NCBI GenBank assembly: GCA_011389745.1
Contig: JAABTQ010000002.1
Location: forward strand, 124,001-188,000
Length of the DNA: 64,000 nucleotides
DNA from: Desulfobacteraceae bacterium
GTDB taxonomy: Bacteria > Desulfobacterota > Desulfobacteria > Desulfobacterales > SKZT01
Reading direction: 5' to 3'
Shown: one piece after another, positions 8,463 through 18,042 of the stretch
Layout: each line of letters begins with the position of its first letter
Position numbering within the stretch: the stretch's first letter is position 1
Notes under the pieces: generated by a model
Told to the model about the DNA's origin: nothing
Databases searched by the model: none
What the model saw: only the letters and a program-made list of their open reading frames with translations
Made by a program: the position numbers and the translations under genes

Positions 8463-9407
8463 ATGGACAATAATGCAACAAAAAAATCTTCGTGTTCAGT
8501 CTGGATGGCTCAGATCAGAGTCAATTTTCTTCTTCTGGCTGTTTTTCTGGTTTTAATAGGCCTGGCAGTATCCTGTAAGCATGCGGTAAGCACCAATACC
8601 GAATTCAATTTTTTTCATGCGGCCTTGATCATGACAGGAGTGGTTCTGGCACATATCTCGGTGAACCTGTTTAACGAGTATTCAGACTATTTTACAAGGA
8701 TAGATTTCAATACGGTTCGCACCCCTTTCAGCGGCGGTACCGGCATGATGGTTTCAGGAAAAACCAGCCCTCGCGCCGTTATTTTTACGGCTGTAATTAC
8801 CCTGGTCGTTGCTTTTGCCATTGGCTGCTATTTTGCCATGGTTTCCCACTGGAGCATTCTGGTGATTTCTCTGACAGGGGCATTGACCATTGTTGGGTAT
8901 ACCCCTTTTTTTCAGCGTATCATGCTGGGGGAGGTTTTTTCAGGTCTCACCCTGGGATCTTTTGTGGTTATCGGCACCTACATCGCCATGACAGCCACCC
9001 CGGACATGGATCTTGGCCGGATATTAACCCCGGGCGTGTTATTGGTCTCGATTCCTCCGGGGATACTGACTTCGTTGCTGCTTCTGATTAATGAATTTCT
9101 CGATACCGAGGCAGACAAACAAGGTGGGCGAAGGCACCTGGTGACCCATTTCGGAAAGCAAAAAGCCGCTTATATATATGCTTTTGGTTTATTTCTCACC
9201 TTTGTGATTATCCTGGCACTTCCATTTCTCGGTATGGCTTCCAAATGGATATTTCTGGCATTGATTCCTCTACCATTGGCATTTAATAACGGTTTTACCG
9301 CAATCAGGCATTATGAAGACAGAACCAGGATTATCAAAGCCATGGGGAAAAATGTATTCATTGTGCTGGGAACTGATCTTCTGATGGCCGTTGGGATTCT
9401 GATTTAG
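8463..9407 (+). CDS. UbiA/MenA-type prenyltransferase
   Basis: 314 residues with about eight to nine membrane helices. The first Asp-rich motif is present as NEYSDYFTRID (about residues 73-83), matching N-D/E-x-x-D-x3-D. The second is NEFLDTEADKQGGRRHLV, matching D-x3-D. These bind the magnesium-diphosphate of a polyprenyl donor. The family joins a prenyl chain to an aromatic acceptor in the inner membrane; the FSGGTGMM segment after motif 1 resembles MenA-like members, so a menaquinone step is plausible but not proven. It stands alone on the plus strand between rplU (divergent) and cdaA (convergent). Confidence 0.85.
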   Translation: MDNNATKKSSCSVWMAQIRVNFLLLAVFLVLIGLAVSCKHAVSTNTEFNFFHAALIMTGVVLAHISVNLFNEYSDYFTRIDFNTVRTPFSGGTGMMVSGKTSPRAVIFTAVITLVVAFAIGCYFAMVSHWSILVISLTGALTIVGYTPFFQRIMLGEVFSGLTLGSFVVIGTYIAMTATPDMDLGRILTPGVLLVSIPPGILTSLLLLINEFLDTEADKQGGRRHLVTHFGKQKAAYIYAFGLFLTFVIILALPFLGMASKWIFLALIPLPLAFNNGFTAIRHYEDRTRIIKAMGKNVFIVLGTDLLMAVGILI

Positions 9408-9481
9408 CATAATATATTGATATGTACATAACGCGGCCCTGAAAAAAACCTGGGAAAAACTCTAGGAATCAATGTTATATT

Positions 9482-10927
9482 TTACTGAAATCTTTCTTTA
9501 ATCGTATATTCGACGGCTGCCAGCGATTTGGTTTGCGGGGCCGGTTTGATGTATGTTGCCGGGTCAAAAGCCAACGGAGCCCAAACGGTGCCGGATTTGC
9601 TGATATTATCCAAGCTTATTTTTTCGGTATATATGGTTGAAATCTCATCCATGGTAAATCGCGGACCAATTATTTGGACAGTTTCCGGAATAATTTTGAC
9701 ATCACTCATCAGCAAATGAGGGGGTAAAGAACCACTCCAGTTCGATTGAATAGGTACCTGCTTTGTAATGGCTATATCTATGGTGACATCGACAAGGGGC
9801 GGCTCAACCTTTCTTAGAGAAATGCCAGGTGGCAAGGAAATGTTATTTTGCGTAATATTAAAAATATTTTCACCGGGACGAACATTGTTCAAATCTATTC
9901 TTACGGATAACTGCTCCGAGCGCAGGGATTTCAAAAGTGCACCAGACCCACTCAAATTCAGCTCTGCCGAAGTGACGGATGTATCAAAAATTTCCATTCC
10001 AGGTTTTCGATTCATATACTGGATCGGAACTTCTACGGTAAATAGGGTATAAAGTCCCTTGGAAAAGGAAAGCCAGATTCCCACAACAAAAAGCAAAGAA
10101 ACCACAGCAGCAAGACCAATTTCGAGCCTTTCCCGAGATGGATACTTCATAGGTTCTTTCGGTGAAAGCTTCAGATGTTCCATCAAAATATCGGATAGAA
10201 GCTTTTTTCGATGCACGGGTGTTATTTTGTTTCCTTTAGCCGCAATGATACGCCCACTTTCTTCGGAAACTACGATGGCAAGGGCATCTGTATTCTCAGC
10301 CACCCCCAGGGCCGCACGATGCCGTGTACCATAATAGGAGGGAATATCTTTTCGTTGGGAAAGAGGTAAAATAACCCCCACATCTGTGATTCGATCCCCA
10401 TGGACAATTACTGCTCCATCGTGAACGGGATTATCTCTAAAAAAGATGCTCAAAAGCATTTCTATGGAAAGTTTACCCTGCCATGAAATACCATTTTGAA
10501 CCTCCTCCTTGATGTCATGCTCACCAGGTAAAACGATAAGTGCGCCCACATATTTTTGAGACATTTCGAACACAGCCTCAACAATCAGATCAACCGGAGT
10601 TTTACCCTCAGGTTTCTGTGAAATGCCCCATAAAATGCTTTTGAAATCTTTGGCTTGAATAACACTACGGATTTCACTTCGAAAAACCACAATAATGATT
10701 AAAGCAGCAACGGCAGTTATGCCCTGGATGGCCCAACTGGTTAAGATCATCCCCAAATATACGGCTAGACGCTGAAAAAACCAAAGAAAAGCAATGCCGA
10801 TGAGTCCCCTGAGAACAATTGTCCCTCTGAAAAGAACATAAAACCGAAAAAGAAGATAACTATTTAAAAGGATATCAACAATATCCTGCCAACGAAGGTT
10901 GAATGGAAAAAGGATGATTTCATCCAT
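9482..10927 (-). CDS. cdaA: Fused diadenylate cyclase (CdaA) and YbbR/CdaR-type regulator
   Basis: 481 residues. Residues 1-85 hold about three membrane helices as in CdaA. The DAC domain (about 95-255) carries the catalytic DGA at 170-172 (NPVHDGAVIVHG) and RHR at 202-204 (YYGTRHRAALG), so it should make c-di-AMP from two ATP. Another membrane helix (about 268-288) follows, then about 190 residues of YbbR-like repeats outside the cytoplasm (SLPPGISLRKVEPPLVDV and LMSDVKIIPETVQIIGP are typical). In Firmicutes cdaA and cdaR are separate neighbouring genes; here they are one polypeptide. DUF2914 lies 5 bp upstream in the same operon. The Firmicutes partner glmM is not adjacent. Confidence 0.9.
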   Translation of the reverse strand: MDEIILFPFNLRWQDIVDILLNSYLLFRFYVLFRGTIVLRGLIGIAFLWFFQRLAVYLGMILTSWAIQGITAVAALIIIVVFRSEIRSVIQAKDFKSILWGISQKPEGKTPVDLIVEAVFEMSQKYVGALIVLPGEHDIKEEVQNGISWQGKLSIEMLLSIFFRDNPVHDGAVIVHGDRITDVGVILPLSQRKDIPSYYGTRHRAALGVAENTDALAIVVSEESGRIIAAKGNKITPVHRKKLLSDILMEHLKLSPKEPMKYPSRERLEIGLAAVVSLLFVVGIWLSFSKGLYTLFTVEVPIQYMNRKPGMEIFDTSVTSAELNLSGSGALLKSLRSEQLSVRIDLNNVRPGENIFNITQNNISLPPGISLRKVEPPLVDVTIDIAITKQVPIQSNWSGSLPPHLLMSDVKIIPETVQIIGPRFTMDEISTIYTEKISLDNISKSGTVWAPLAFDPATYIKPAPQTKSLAAVEYTIKERFQ

Positions 10928-10932
10928 AATTA

Positions 10933-11415
10933 TTAGTCCGTAATGCTAAATCTTAGAGTTTTTAATATCGCGCCTTTGGGCCCTACGACTTCAACCCGCC
11001 AAGGCCCTTTATCAGCCTCTCGAAGCTGAATACTTGTATACGTTCTCCAGGCAGGCGGCTCCAGGGTTAAAGACTGGGTTGTGGTTAGTCGATCTTTCCT
11101 GTACCATTTGTGATAAACAACAGTTTTTTCAGGAACCGGATCAAACACAGTAAAACAACTGATACTTTTTGCCGAAATAGAAAAGACTACAGCTGGATTA
11201 ATAGGAGAAAAATTTTTAACCTCTTCACACATATATGCCTCCTTAAGCGCCAGCTTATCCAAAACAGGAGTGGGGACATATTCTATCTCGGGCTCTTCTT
11301 TGGCATCCTGGTTATCTATGATTGTTTGGCTTTCCTGGGAAAAGGCTGTTACTTTGAAAAATGCCAAATAAACTATGATTAGGGTAACAATGAGAAATTT
11401 TGTTTTCATATGCAA
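10933..11415 (-). CDS. DUF2914 domain exported protein
   Basis: 160 residues. An N-terminal hydrophobic segment (FLIVTLIIVYLAFF) looks like a signal peptide or anchor. An acidic linker follows, then a DUF2914-like domain from about residue 55, with FDPVPEKTVVYHKWYRKDR and a C-terminal GPWRVEVVGPKGAILKTL. The function of DUF2914 is unknown; it is thought to be an extracytoplasmic beta domain. It is the first gene of a two-gene unit with the diadenylate cyclase, 5 bp apart, which makes a link to c-di-AMP or cell-wall sensing possible (inference). An alternative start is the ATG at 11409. Confidence 0.72.
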   Translation of the reverse strand: MHMKTKFLIVTLIIVYLAFFKVTAFSQESQTIIDNQDAKEEPEIEYVPTPVLDKLALKEAYMCEEVKNFSPINPAVVFSISAKSISCFTVFDPVPEKTVVYHKWYRKDRLTTTQSLTLEPPAWRTYTSIQLREADKGPWRVEVVGPKGAILKTLRFSITD

Positions 11416-11611
11416 AAATTTTCCAATAAAATTTTAAAATTATTTTCTTCTTATCATTTAAATACAATTTTCAACAACTTTATTAAAGCGGGTCAAGGCT
11501 TTTTTTAATATTTCTCAAATATTATGTGAAATCAAAAGTTTCACTTTTTAGATTATGCTTTTTTCTATCCTTGACATAAACTTTATATTGCCTTAAAAAA
11601 ATTGATTTCTT

Positions 11612-11639
11612 TTGATACTTTCATTTAAGTGGTTATAGT
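11612..11639 (+). promoter_or_regulatory. Promoter candidate for the EF-G gene
   Basis: TTGATA (11612-11617), a 16-bp spacer and TATAGT (11634-11639) on the plus strand, about 97 bp before the gene. The 320-bp AT-rich region between the DUF2914 gene and fusA must hold divergent promoters; a second TTGACA occurs at about 11573. No other gene is visible in it. Confidence 0.45.
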
Positions 11640-11735
11640 TGAAAATTAAAAAGTCAAATCAGTCCTCAAAAAAAACTATGGTCACTGTGAGGTCGTCATT
11701 TTACGATCCCATTTTACAACTAACAAAAATTAAAT

Positions 11736-13769
11736 ATGATGAGAAGATCTAAAATTAACCAAATTCGAAATATCGGAATCATTGCCCATATCGACGCAGG
11801 CAAAACTACGGTGACGGAACGTATCCTTTACTATAGCGGTAAATCTCATAAAATGGGTGAAGTCCATGATGGCGAGGCTATTATGGACTGGATGCCTGAT
11901 GAACAGGAACGGGGGATCACCATCACTTCGGCGGTCACAACTTGTCGATGGAAAGACTGTGATATTCAGATTATTGATACCCCCGGCCATGTGGACTTTA
12001 CCATTGAGGTTGAGCGAAGTCTCAGGGTACTGGATGGAGTCATCGGAGTATTTTGTGGAGTAGGTGGAGTGGAACCTCAATCCGAAACCGTGTGGCGCCA
12101 GGCTGACAAATACAAAGTCCCCAAAATGGCGTTTATCAACAAATTGGATCGCATTGGAGCGGATTTTTTCGGTGTTGTCGAAATGATAAGGGAGCGGTTA
12201 ATAGCCAACCCTTTGATTTTAGAGCTGCCCGTAGGCTCGGAAGACAACTTTACGGGTGTTGTCGACCTGCTTAAAATGCAACAGATTGTATGGAATGACG
12301 ATTCTTTGGGGGCTACATTCAACTACCAGGAAATAGCCTCGGACCTTATAGATCAGGCAAAAGAATATCGTGAAAAAATCATCGAGGCTTTGGCTGAAAT
12401 TGATGACGATATTATGGAGGCCTACATCTCAGAAAAACCTGTCACTACCGAATCCTTAATGAAAGCAATCCGCAAAGGTACCATCGAAATGAAGATAGTT
12501 CCGGTGATTTGTGGCAGTGCTTTGCGAAACAAAGGGATTCAACCCCTTTTGGATTACATTGTGGAATTTCTTCCCAGTCCTGCGGATATACCTCCAATAA
12601 AAGGCGTCCATCCAGCAACCGGAGAGGTTATTGAATGCCCGCCCTTGGAAAATTCGCCTTTAGCTGCTCTGATTTTTAAAGTTTCCATGATAGAGGGAAG
12701 GAAACTTTCTTTTGTTCGGGTCTACAGCGGAAAGCTACGTGTAGGCGATGAAGTTTACAATCCTGCCCGTAACAAAAAAGAGAAAGTGGCCCGAATTTTG
12801 AAAATGCATGCCAACAAACGGGAACGAATCGAAGAAGCAAGTGCGGGGTCCATTTTATGTGTTGTGGGACTGAAGGAATCTTCTACCGGTGAAACCTTGT
12901 GTTTTCAGGAACATCCCGTGCTTCTCGAAAAAATGGATTTTTATGAACCGGTTATCTCCGTGGCTGTGGAACCTAAAACTCATGCTGACCAGGATAAACT
13001 GGATCAGGTCCTTGAAAAATTATCTTCCGAAGATCCAACATTAAAAGTGCATCGGGATGAAGATACCGGCCAGACTATTGTATCGGGTATGGGGGAACTT
13101 CACCTGGAAATCATCATAAGCCGTATGCTTCGAGAATTTAAAACCAGCGTCAATGTTGGAAAACCTCAAGTTGTATACCGGGAAACAATCGAAATAACGG
13201 GGGAAGGCTCTGCTATTTTTGACAGGGAAGTCGCCGGTCAGCATCATTTTGCTGAAATTCACCTTGTTCTAAAGCCACGCCCAAGAGGTACCGGAAATCG
13301 TTTTTCATCACAAGTTACTTTCGAAACTATTCCGGAAATCTACATCCCGGCCATCGAAAAAAGCGTTCTGGAATCACTGGAAAGTGGAATGTTGCTTGGC
13401 TATCCGGTAGTGGATATTGATGCTGTATTGGCAGGCGGTTCATTTAAAGAATCCATGGGTAGCGAGCTTGCCTTCAAAGTCGCCTCATCAATGGCTTGCA
13501 ACGAGGCATTGAGAAATGGCAAGCCGTTTTTGCTGGATCCGATCATGAAAATTGAAATTCTCGTTCCTGAAACATCCATGGGTGAGGTTATCGGTGACTT
13601 GAACTCAAGAAATGGTAAAATTGAGTCCATTGCTGCCAAGGCCGGTGTCCAGGTAATCAAGGCTGTTGTTCCCCTTGCCAAAATGTTCGGCTATTCTACT
13701 TCGCTTCGATCGGCAAGCCAAGGAAGAGGCACTTTTTCAATGCACTTTTCCCATTTTGATCGAATATGA
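11736..13769 (+). CDS. Elongation factor G-like translational GTPase, divergent paralogue
   Basis: 677 residues with all GTPase motifs: AHIDAGKT (17-24), [16 protein letters not shown] and CGSALRNKG, plus the switch I end DEQERGITI. Domains II to V are all present. Domain IV lacks the QSGGRGQYGHV-type signature of canonical FusA and reads [13 protein letters not shown]. The gene stands alone, away from rpsL, rpsG and tuf, which also suggests a second EF-G (fusA2 class), possibly working in ribosome recycling or under stress rather than in normal translocation. Another fusA is expected elsewhere in the genome. The start could be either of two adjacent ATGs (11736 or 11739). Confidence 0.85.
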   Translation: MMRRSKINQIRNIGIIAHIDAGKTTVTERILYYSGKSHKMGEVHDGEAIMDWMPDEQERGITITSAVTTCRWKDCDIQIIDTPGHVDFTIEVERSLRVLDGVIGVFCGVGGVEPQSETVWRQADKYKVPKMAFINKLDRIGADFFGVVEMIRERLIANPLILELPVGSEDNFTGVVDLLKMQQIVWNDDSLGATFNYQEIASDLIDQAKEYREKIIEALAEIDDDIMEAYISEKPVTTESLMKAIRKGTIEMKIVPVICGSALRNKGIQPLLDYIVEFLPSPADIPPIKGVHPATGEVIECPPLENSPLAALIFKVSMIEGRKLSFVRVYSGKLRVGDEVYNPARNKKEKVARILKMHANKRERIEEASAGSILCVVGLKESSTGETLCFQEHPVLLEKMDFYEPVISVAVEPKTHADQDKLDQVLEKLSSEDPTLKVHRDEDTGQTIVSGMGELHLEIIISRMLREFKTSVNVGKPQVVYRETIEITGEGSAIFDREVAGQHHFAEIHLVLKPRPRGTGNRFSSQVTFETIPEIYIPAIEKSVLESLESGMLLGYPVVDIDAVLAGGSFKESMGSELAFKVASSMACNEALRNGKPFLLDPIMKIEILVPETSMGEVIGDLNSRNGKIESIAAKAGVQVIKAVVPLAKMFGYSTSLRSASQGRGTFSMHFSHFDRI

Positions 13770-13831
13770 TATAGACGGCAATCAAATTACCCAAAAACCA
13801 ATATCTTGAAATCTGCTGCTTATAAAGTCAA

Positions 13832-15253
13832 TCATCGTTTTCTGACGGGCTGGTTTCCCTGGATTTCTTTAAGGTTTTTTCGAGTTTCTTTAAGAAGGCC
13901 TTCTATCTCCCTTTTTCGATCAGGGTCATCTGTATTTTCAAATGCTTTTTCCAAATGAAAGACGGTATTTCTGGGGTCACGTCTCTTTTCGTAGTAAAGC
14001 CCGAGATAATAATGAGCATCTGACAGATTTCCGAGTTTTCCGTAACTTTCTCCCAGGAAATAGTAAGCCTGCTCATAATCAAAATGACTTTCAATCAACT
14101 TGTTAAAAGTAGATACTGCTTCGGCAAGTTTGCCTAGTTCCATTTGAGTACGGCCGAGATAAAATAAAGTTTCAGGATCATCTTCATAAAGGCCTATGGA
14201 ACTTCTTAAAATATTGTGGGCATCCGAAAGACGCCCATCAAGAAAATAAATCCGACCCAATTCGCCTAAAAGGGCACTATCCAAAGGATTTTGTTCCAGA
14301 GCAGCCTGAAAGTGAACGACGGCCTCTTTACGAAGACCGCTTCTAGCCAGGATCAGACCATATCCATAAGAGGCCATAGCATCATCCGGATTTTGCCTCA
14401 ACGCGGTTTTAAAATACCCCATGGCCTTGGATTGATCGCCATAAAGTGCTAAAAGCCGTGTGTGCGCTTTTTTAAAACCTTCGGTAACACCTTTGGAAGG
14501 CAGGTCATTTTTGTTCTGTGACCAGGAGTCAATATAGGCAATTCGATCTTCGGCCGCCGGATGTGTCGCCAAGTAATTAGGAATATTATCGAACCATCGC
14601 TTACTACGAATTTTATCAAGTGTTGTCATCAGTGCAGTGCCATCATAACCGGAACGGGTCAGGTTTTCGAGACCGATTTTATCCGCCTGAATTTCATCCT
14701 CACGACTGTAAGCCAGCACCAGGGATTGAGCAGCAGCCATTGATCCTATTGTTACAGCCTGGCCGGCAGTCTCAAAACCACTTATACCCAGAAAAACCCC
14801 TGCGGCAAGACCTGCCAGAGTAGCAATATTAATTTTGGATGACCTGTCGATTTTATCGGAAATATGGCGGCATTGAACATGGGCGATTTCATGACCAAGT
14901 ATTCCTGCCAGTTCGTCCTCGGTCTCCATGGCTTCTATCAGTCCCCTATAAATAAAAATATGGCCGGCAGGAGTTGCAAATGCATTATAGACATCTGAAT
15001 CTATAACATAAAATTTATAAGAAAACGGCTGTGAAGGAACTTCCTTTAAAATACTTTGTCCAATGGCATTAATATAGTTAATAATAAAGGGATCTTTCAC
15101 CAAATTGAACCGGTCAAACAGGACCTTCATAAACTCCCGGGAAAGCTCTTCTTCCTCGGCAATAGTGATCGCCATGGTGGGCGTGTACAACAACAGGCTG
15201 TTCAACACAAAAATAACCATTAAAACAGCCGGAATTTTTTTGAATAAACGCAT
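13832..15253 (-). CDS. M48 family metalloprotease with TPR repeats (BepA-like)
   Basis: 473 residues. An N-terminal signal peptide (VLMVIFVLNSLLLY) is followed by an M48 catalytic domain with HEIAH at 121-125 and the third zinc ligand in REDEIQAD (about 187). From about residue 265 to the end there are five or more tetratricopeptide repeats. This is the plan of BepA/YfgC, a periplasmic protease and chaperone that helps or degrades outer-membrane proteins such as LptD. It is convergent with the EF-G gene and divergent from parA. No bam or lpt gene is near. Confidence 0.9.
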   Translation of the reverse strand: MRLFKKIPAVLMVIFVLNSLLLYTPTMAITIAEEEELSREFMKVLFDRFNLVKDPFIINYINAIGQSILKEVPSQPFSYKFYVIDSDVYNAFATPAGHIFIYRGLIEAMETEDELAGILGHEIAHVQCRHISDKIDRSSKINIATLAGLAAGVFLGISGFETAGQAVTIGSMAAAQSLVLAYSREDEIQADKIGLENLTRSGYDGTALMTTLDKIRSKRWFDNIPNYLATHPAAEDRIAYIDSWSQNKNDLPSKGVTEGFKKAHTRLLALYGDQSKAMGYFKTALRQNPDDAMASYGYGLILARSGLRKEAVVHFQAALEQNPLDSALLGELGRIYFLDGRLSDAHNILRSSIGLYEDDPETLFYLGRTQMELGKLAEAVSTFNKLIESHFDYEQAYYFLGESYGKLGNLSDAHYYLGLYYEKRRDPRNTVFHLEKAFENTDDPDRKREIEGLLKETRKNLKEIQGNQPVRKR

Positions 15254-15425
15254 TTAATGTTATCCTGATTTTTGATAAAAATCTGATTTTTTGTAAATAA
15301 TTTTTAAGATTTTGTGTTATCATCCTTTTTCATTTAATGTTGTCTGAAACAGCATCATTTGGCTGAGTAGTCGTAAATCCAATCTTCTTTTCAAAATAAA
15401 GCTTTTATGTTAGGGTCTTTTCATT

Positions 15426-16187
15426 ATGGCACAAATTATTTGCATAGCCAACCAAAAAGGCGGTGTAGGCAAGACAACCACTGCAGTTAATCTCTCAGCA
15501 GCTTTGGCTGTTTCTGAAAAACGGACACTCTTAATTGATTGTGATCCTCAGGGCAACGCTACGACAGGGGTAGGTATAGATAAAACCACTCTTGAAAAAA
15601 CCCTGTATCACGGGATGATAGGATTGGCTCCCGCCGGCAGCCTTATTGTTGAAAGCCAAATCGAAACACTGAAAGTGATTCCTTCCAGAATTGAGCTAAT
15701 CGGTTTCGAGGTCGAAATGATGGAGGTTAACGGCAGAGAAAGGGCATTAAAACATCTTATTTCCGAAGTGGAAAATAGTTTTGACTTTATCATTCTTGAT
15801 TGCCCTCCCTCTTTGAGCCTTCTGACTGTTAACGCTATGACCGCGGCAAAATCCCTTTTAATACCTCTCCAATGTGAATTTTATGCACTTGAAGGACTCG
15901 GACAGCTGCTTCAAACCATTAAAAGAATCAAACAAAGTTTAAACCCAACTCTTTCTATTGCCGGCATCCTGTTAACCATGTTTGATAAGCGAACCAATCT
16001 TTCACACCAGGTTGCCCAGGATGCGGAAAAATATTTTAACAGTCTTGTTTATAATACAAAGATACCCAGAAATGTTAAACTAGGAGAAGCACCCAGTTAT
16101 GGAAAGCCTGTACTGCTTTATGACGCTACATCCGTTGGAGCAATCAGTTACATTAATTTGGCAAATGAGATATTAAACTCTCCATAA
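15426..16187 (+). CDS. parA: Chromosome partitioning ATPase ParA/Soj
   Basis: 253 residues. The deviant Walker A KGGVGKTT (residues 10-17) with its signature lysine, the LIDCDPQGNATTG motif and FIILDCPPSL are all present. There is no N-terminal DNA-binding extension, which marks the short chromosomal Soj type. ParA binds DNA and moves ParB-parS complexes. parB follows. No parS-like palindrome was recognised by eye, and no gidA/gidB or dnaA lies beside it. Confidence 0.95.
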   Translation: MAQIICIANQKGGVGKTTTAVNLSAALAVSEKRTLLIDCDPQGNATTGVGIDKTTLEKTLYHGMIGLAPAGSLIVESQIETLKVIPSRIELIGFEVEMMEVNGRERALKHLISEVENSFDFIILDCPPSLSLLTVNAMTAAKSLLIPLQCEFYALEGLGQLLQTIKRIKQSLNPTLSIAGILLTMFDKRTNLSHQVAQDAEKYFNSLVYNTKIPRNVKLGEAPSYGKPVLLYDATSVGAISYINLANEILNSP

Positions 16188-16250
16188 ATTAACGAAGACA
16201 ATTTTTTAAACTCATTGGAGCCTTCGCCAAAAGGGATAATAAGGATAATA

Positions 16251-17159
16251 ATGGAGAAAGAAAAAATCAGTAACAGATTTGAAGGCAGAAAACTGAAAAA
16301 AATGGCTCTGGGGAGGGGCTTGGATGCTCTTCTGCCTGGTATTGAATCAATCGATAACCGACCTAATGAATATATTATGTGTGATATCGAAATGATTAGG
16401 CCTAACCGGTATCAGCCACGAATACGCTTTTCAGAAAAAGAACTGGATTCATTAACAGAATCGATTAAAGAACAAGGAATCCTTCAACCGATTTTGGTTA
16501 GAAAAGATGAGCAGGGTTATGAGTTGATTGCAGGAGAACGGCGCTTAAAAGCGGCTAAAAGAGCAGGATTGATCCAGGCACCGGCAATTGTAAGAGAAAT
16601 CACGGATGCAGAACTTCTGGAAATGTCCATTGTTGAAAATATTCAGCGGGAAAATTTAAACCCGATGGAGGAGGCCGAGGCTTACCATTGTCTGATAAAA
16701 GAATTTGGCCTGACCCAGGAGCAAGTGTCCGCTCGCGTTGGAAAAAGCCGTTCCTCGGTTGCGAATTTTTTAAGATTGCAGAATCTTCCGGAAGAGATTA
16801 AAGGCAGCATAATGAACGGTGACCTTGCAATGGGCCATGCCAGAGCCATCTTAGGTGCCGAAAATACAGCTCAACAGCGTGCCATTTGGCGGATAGTGAC
16901 TTCCAGGAACCTGTCCGTGAGGCAAACGGAAGATTTGGTGAAGACCTTTAGGGAAAAAAAACAAAAAACCGAATCTAAAGAACCAACACCCGAAGAAATT
17001 TACTTTTTTGGACTTTCAGAAGATTTATCCCGGCATTTTGGCGCTCGTGTAAAAATTAAGCGTCAAGGAAAAAAAGGGAAGCTTGAGATTGAATTTTACA
17101 ACAATGAAGATCTCAACCGTCTTATAGAGCTTTTAAAAAGCGAACCGTGCGAACTCTGA
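16251..17159 (+). CDS. parB: Chromosome partitioning protein ParB/Spo0J
   Basis: About 302 residues. The N-terminus contains the ParA-contacting LGRGLDALLPG. The ParB/Srx nucleotide-binding domain has ELIAGERRLKAAKRAG (ERR box) and NIQRENLNPMEEA; a helix-turn-helix region (LTQEQVSARVGKSRSSVANF) and a C-terminal dimerisation segment follow. ParB clamps DNA at parS using CTP. The frame extends upstream to a TTG at 16215, but the ATG at 16251 has AAGGAT 6 bp ahead and is preferred; an ATG at 16302 (MALGRGLDALL) is another option. It forms an operon with parA, about 60 bp downstream. Confidence 0.95.
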   Translation: MEKEKISNRFEGRKLKKMALGRGLDALLPGIESIDNRPNEYIMCDIEMIRPNRYQPRIRFSEKELDSLTESIKEQGILQPILVRKDEQGYELIAGERRLKAAKRAGLIQAPAIVREITDAELLEMSIVENIQRENLNPMEEAEAYHCLIKEFGLTQEQVSARVGKSRSSVANFLRLQNLPEEIKGSIMNGDLAMGHARAILGAENTAQQRAIWRIVTSRNLSVRQTEDLVKTFREKKQKTESKEPTPEEIYFFGLSEDLSRHFGARVKIKRQGKKGKLEIEFYNNEDLNRLIELLKSEPCEL

Positions 17160-17203
17160 AATAAACAGGATCATATCATCATGCTTAGGTATAGTCTATT
17201 CGG

Positions 17204-17728
17204 ATGGGAATACATATCATTATCGATGGATACAATCTTATTCGTCAGTCAAACACATTAAGCTGTATTGATCGGCAAGACATCCAGATGGGACGAGAAG
17301 CACTTATCGATTCACTGGCCTCATATAAACGTATTAAAGGACACCGGATCACAGTAGTATTTGATGGAACCGATGCCGAAGTATTTTCACAGACCAAGGA
17401 TCAGATCAAGGGTATCGATATCCGATTTTCTCGGATCGGAGAACAGGCTGATGCAGTTATCAAACAACTATCCGCCCGCTTTCGTGAAAAAGCCTTAGTT
17501 GTTACCTCAGACCGCGATGTTGCTGATTTTGCAACATTAAAAGGGGCGACTCCCATAAGCTCTCCGGAATTTGAGGAAAGACTTGTAATGGCTGCTTATT
17601 TTGAAAAAAAGGGTACGGATGACATTCAGGAAGACTCCGGATGGAACCCGACGACGAGAAAAAAAGGTCCCCAACGGCGCCTTTCTAAAAAGGACCGTCG
17701 CCGTAAATCCAAGATGCGTAAACTTTGA
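17204..17728 (+). CDS. YacP-like NYN domain RNase family protein
   Basis: 174 residues. The PIN-like NYN fold is seen from IIIDGYNLIRQ (Asp 8), VVFDGTDAE and TSDRDVADFA, giving the spaced acidic residues of a metal-dependent nuclease site. This matches YacP/Rae1 (DUF901), where Rae1 cuts mRNA in the ribosomal A site in Bacillus. The C-terminal 40 residues are strongly basic (GPQRRLSKKDRRRKSKMRKL), likely for RNA or ribosome binding. It follows parB by 44 bp. Whether it acts on the ribosome here is inference. Confidence 0.8.
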   Translation: MGIHIIIDGYNLIRQSNTLSCIDRQDIQMGREALIDSLASYKRIKGHRITVVFDGTDAEVFSQTKDQIKGIDIRFSRIGEQADAVIKQLSARFREKALVVTSDRDVADFATLKGATPISSPEFEERLVMAAYFEKKGTDDIQEDSGWNPTTRKKGPQRRLSKKDRRRKSKMRKL

Positions 17729-17826
17729 TTTCTTTTTTAAATTCGGTGCCGCAATAAAATACAGATGACTTTTTGAATTTTAATACAAATATTTTGATAA
17801 AGTAATATTATATAAGGATCATAAAA

Positions 17827-18024
17827 ATGTGTGAAGCAAATGCCTATTTAATTAAGGAAGAAGAACATGAACTTTTCATGGAAGCTGTTGATGTTATCGA
17901 ACCTGAAGAAGATGGCATTAAACTGGTTAGCATTTTTGGAGAACAAAAATTTATAAGAGGACACATTCATTCCTTGTCTTTGATAGACCGCAAGATTTAT
18001 CTGATAGAAACTCCCGACGATTAA
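17827..18024 (+). CDS. cooT: CooT family nickel-binding protein
   Basis: 65 residues. It starts MCEANAYLIKEE and continues with VDVIEPEEDGIKLVSIFGEQ, which fits the small CooT family. In that family the cysteine at position 2 binds Ni(II) in a dimer; CooT delivers nickel to carbon monoxide dehydrogenase in Rhodospirillum. A ribosome binding site (AAGGAT) is just upstream. No CODH gene is in the window; anaerobes of this group often have CODH/acetyl-CoA synthase elsewhere. It precedes the IspH-UbiA gene by 18 bp on the same strand. Confidence 0.85.
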   Translation: MCEANAYLIKEEEHELFMEAVDVIEPEEDGIKLVSIFGEQKFIRGHIHSLSLIDRKIYLIETPDD

Positions 18025-18042
18025 TTTTAAATTTTTCGGATT

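Noticed and set aside
15300-17800. Replication origin or parS site near parAB
   Set aside because: No parS-like TGTTTCACGTGAAACA sequence, DnaA-box cluster, or dnaA/gid genes were seen.
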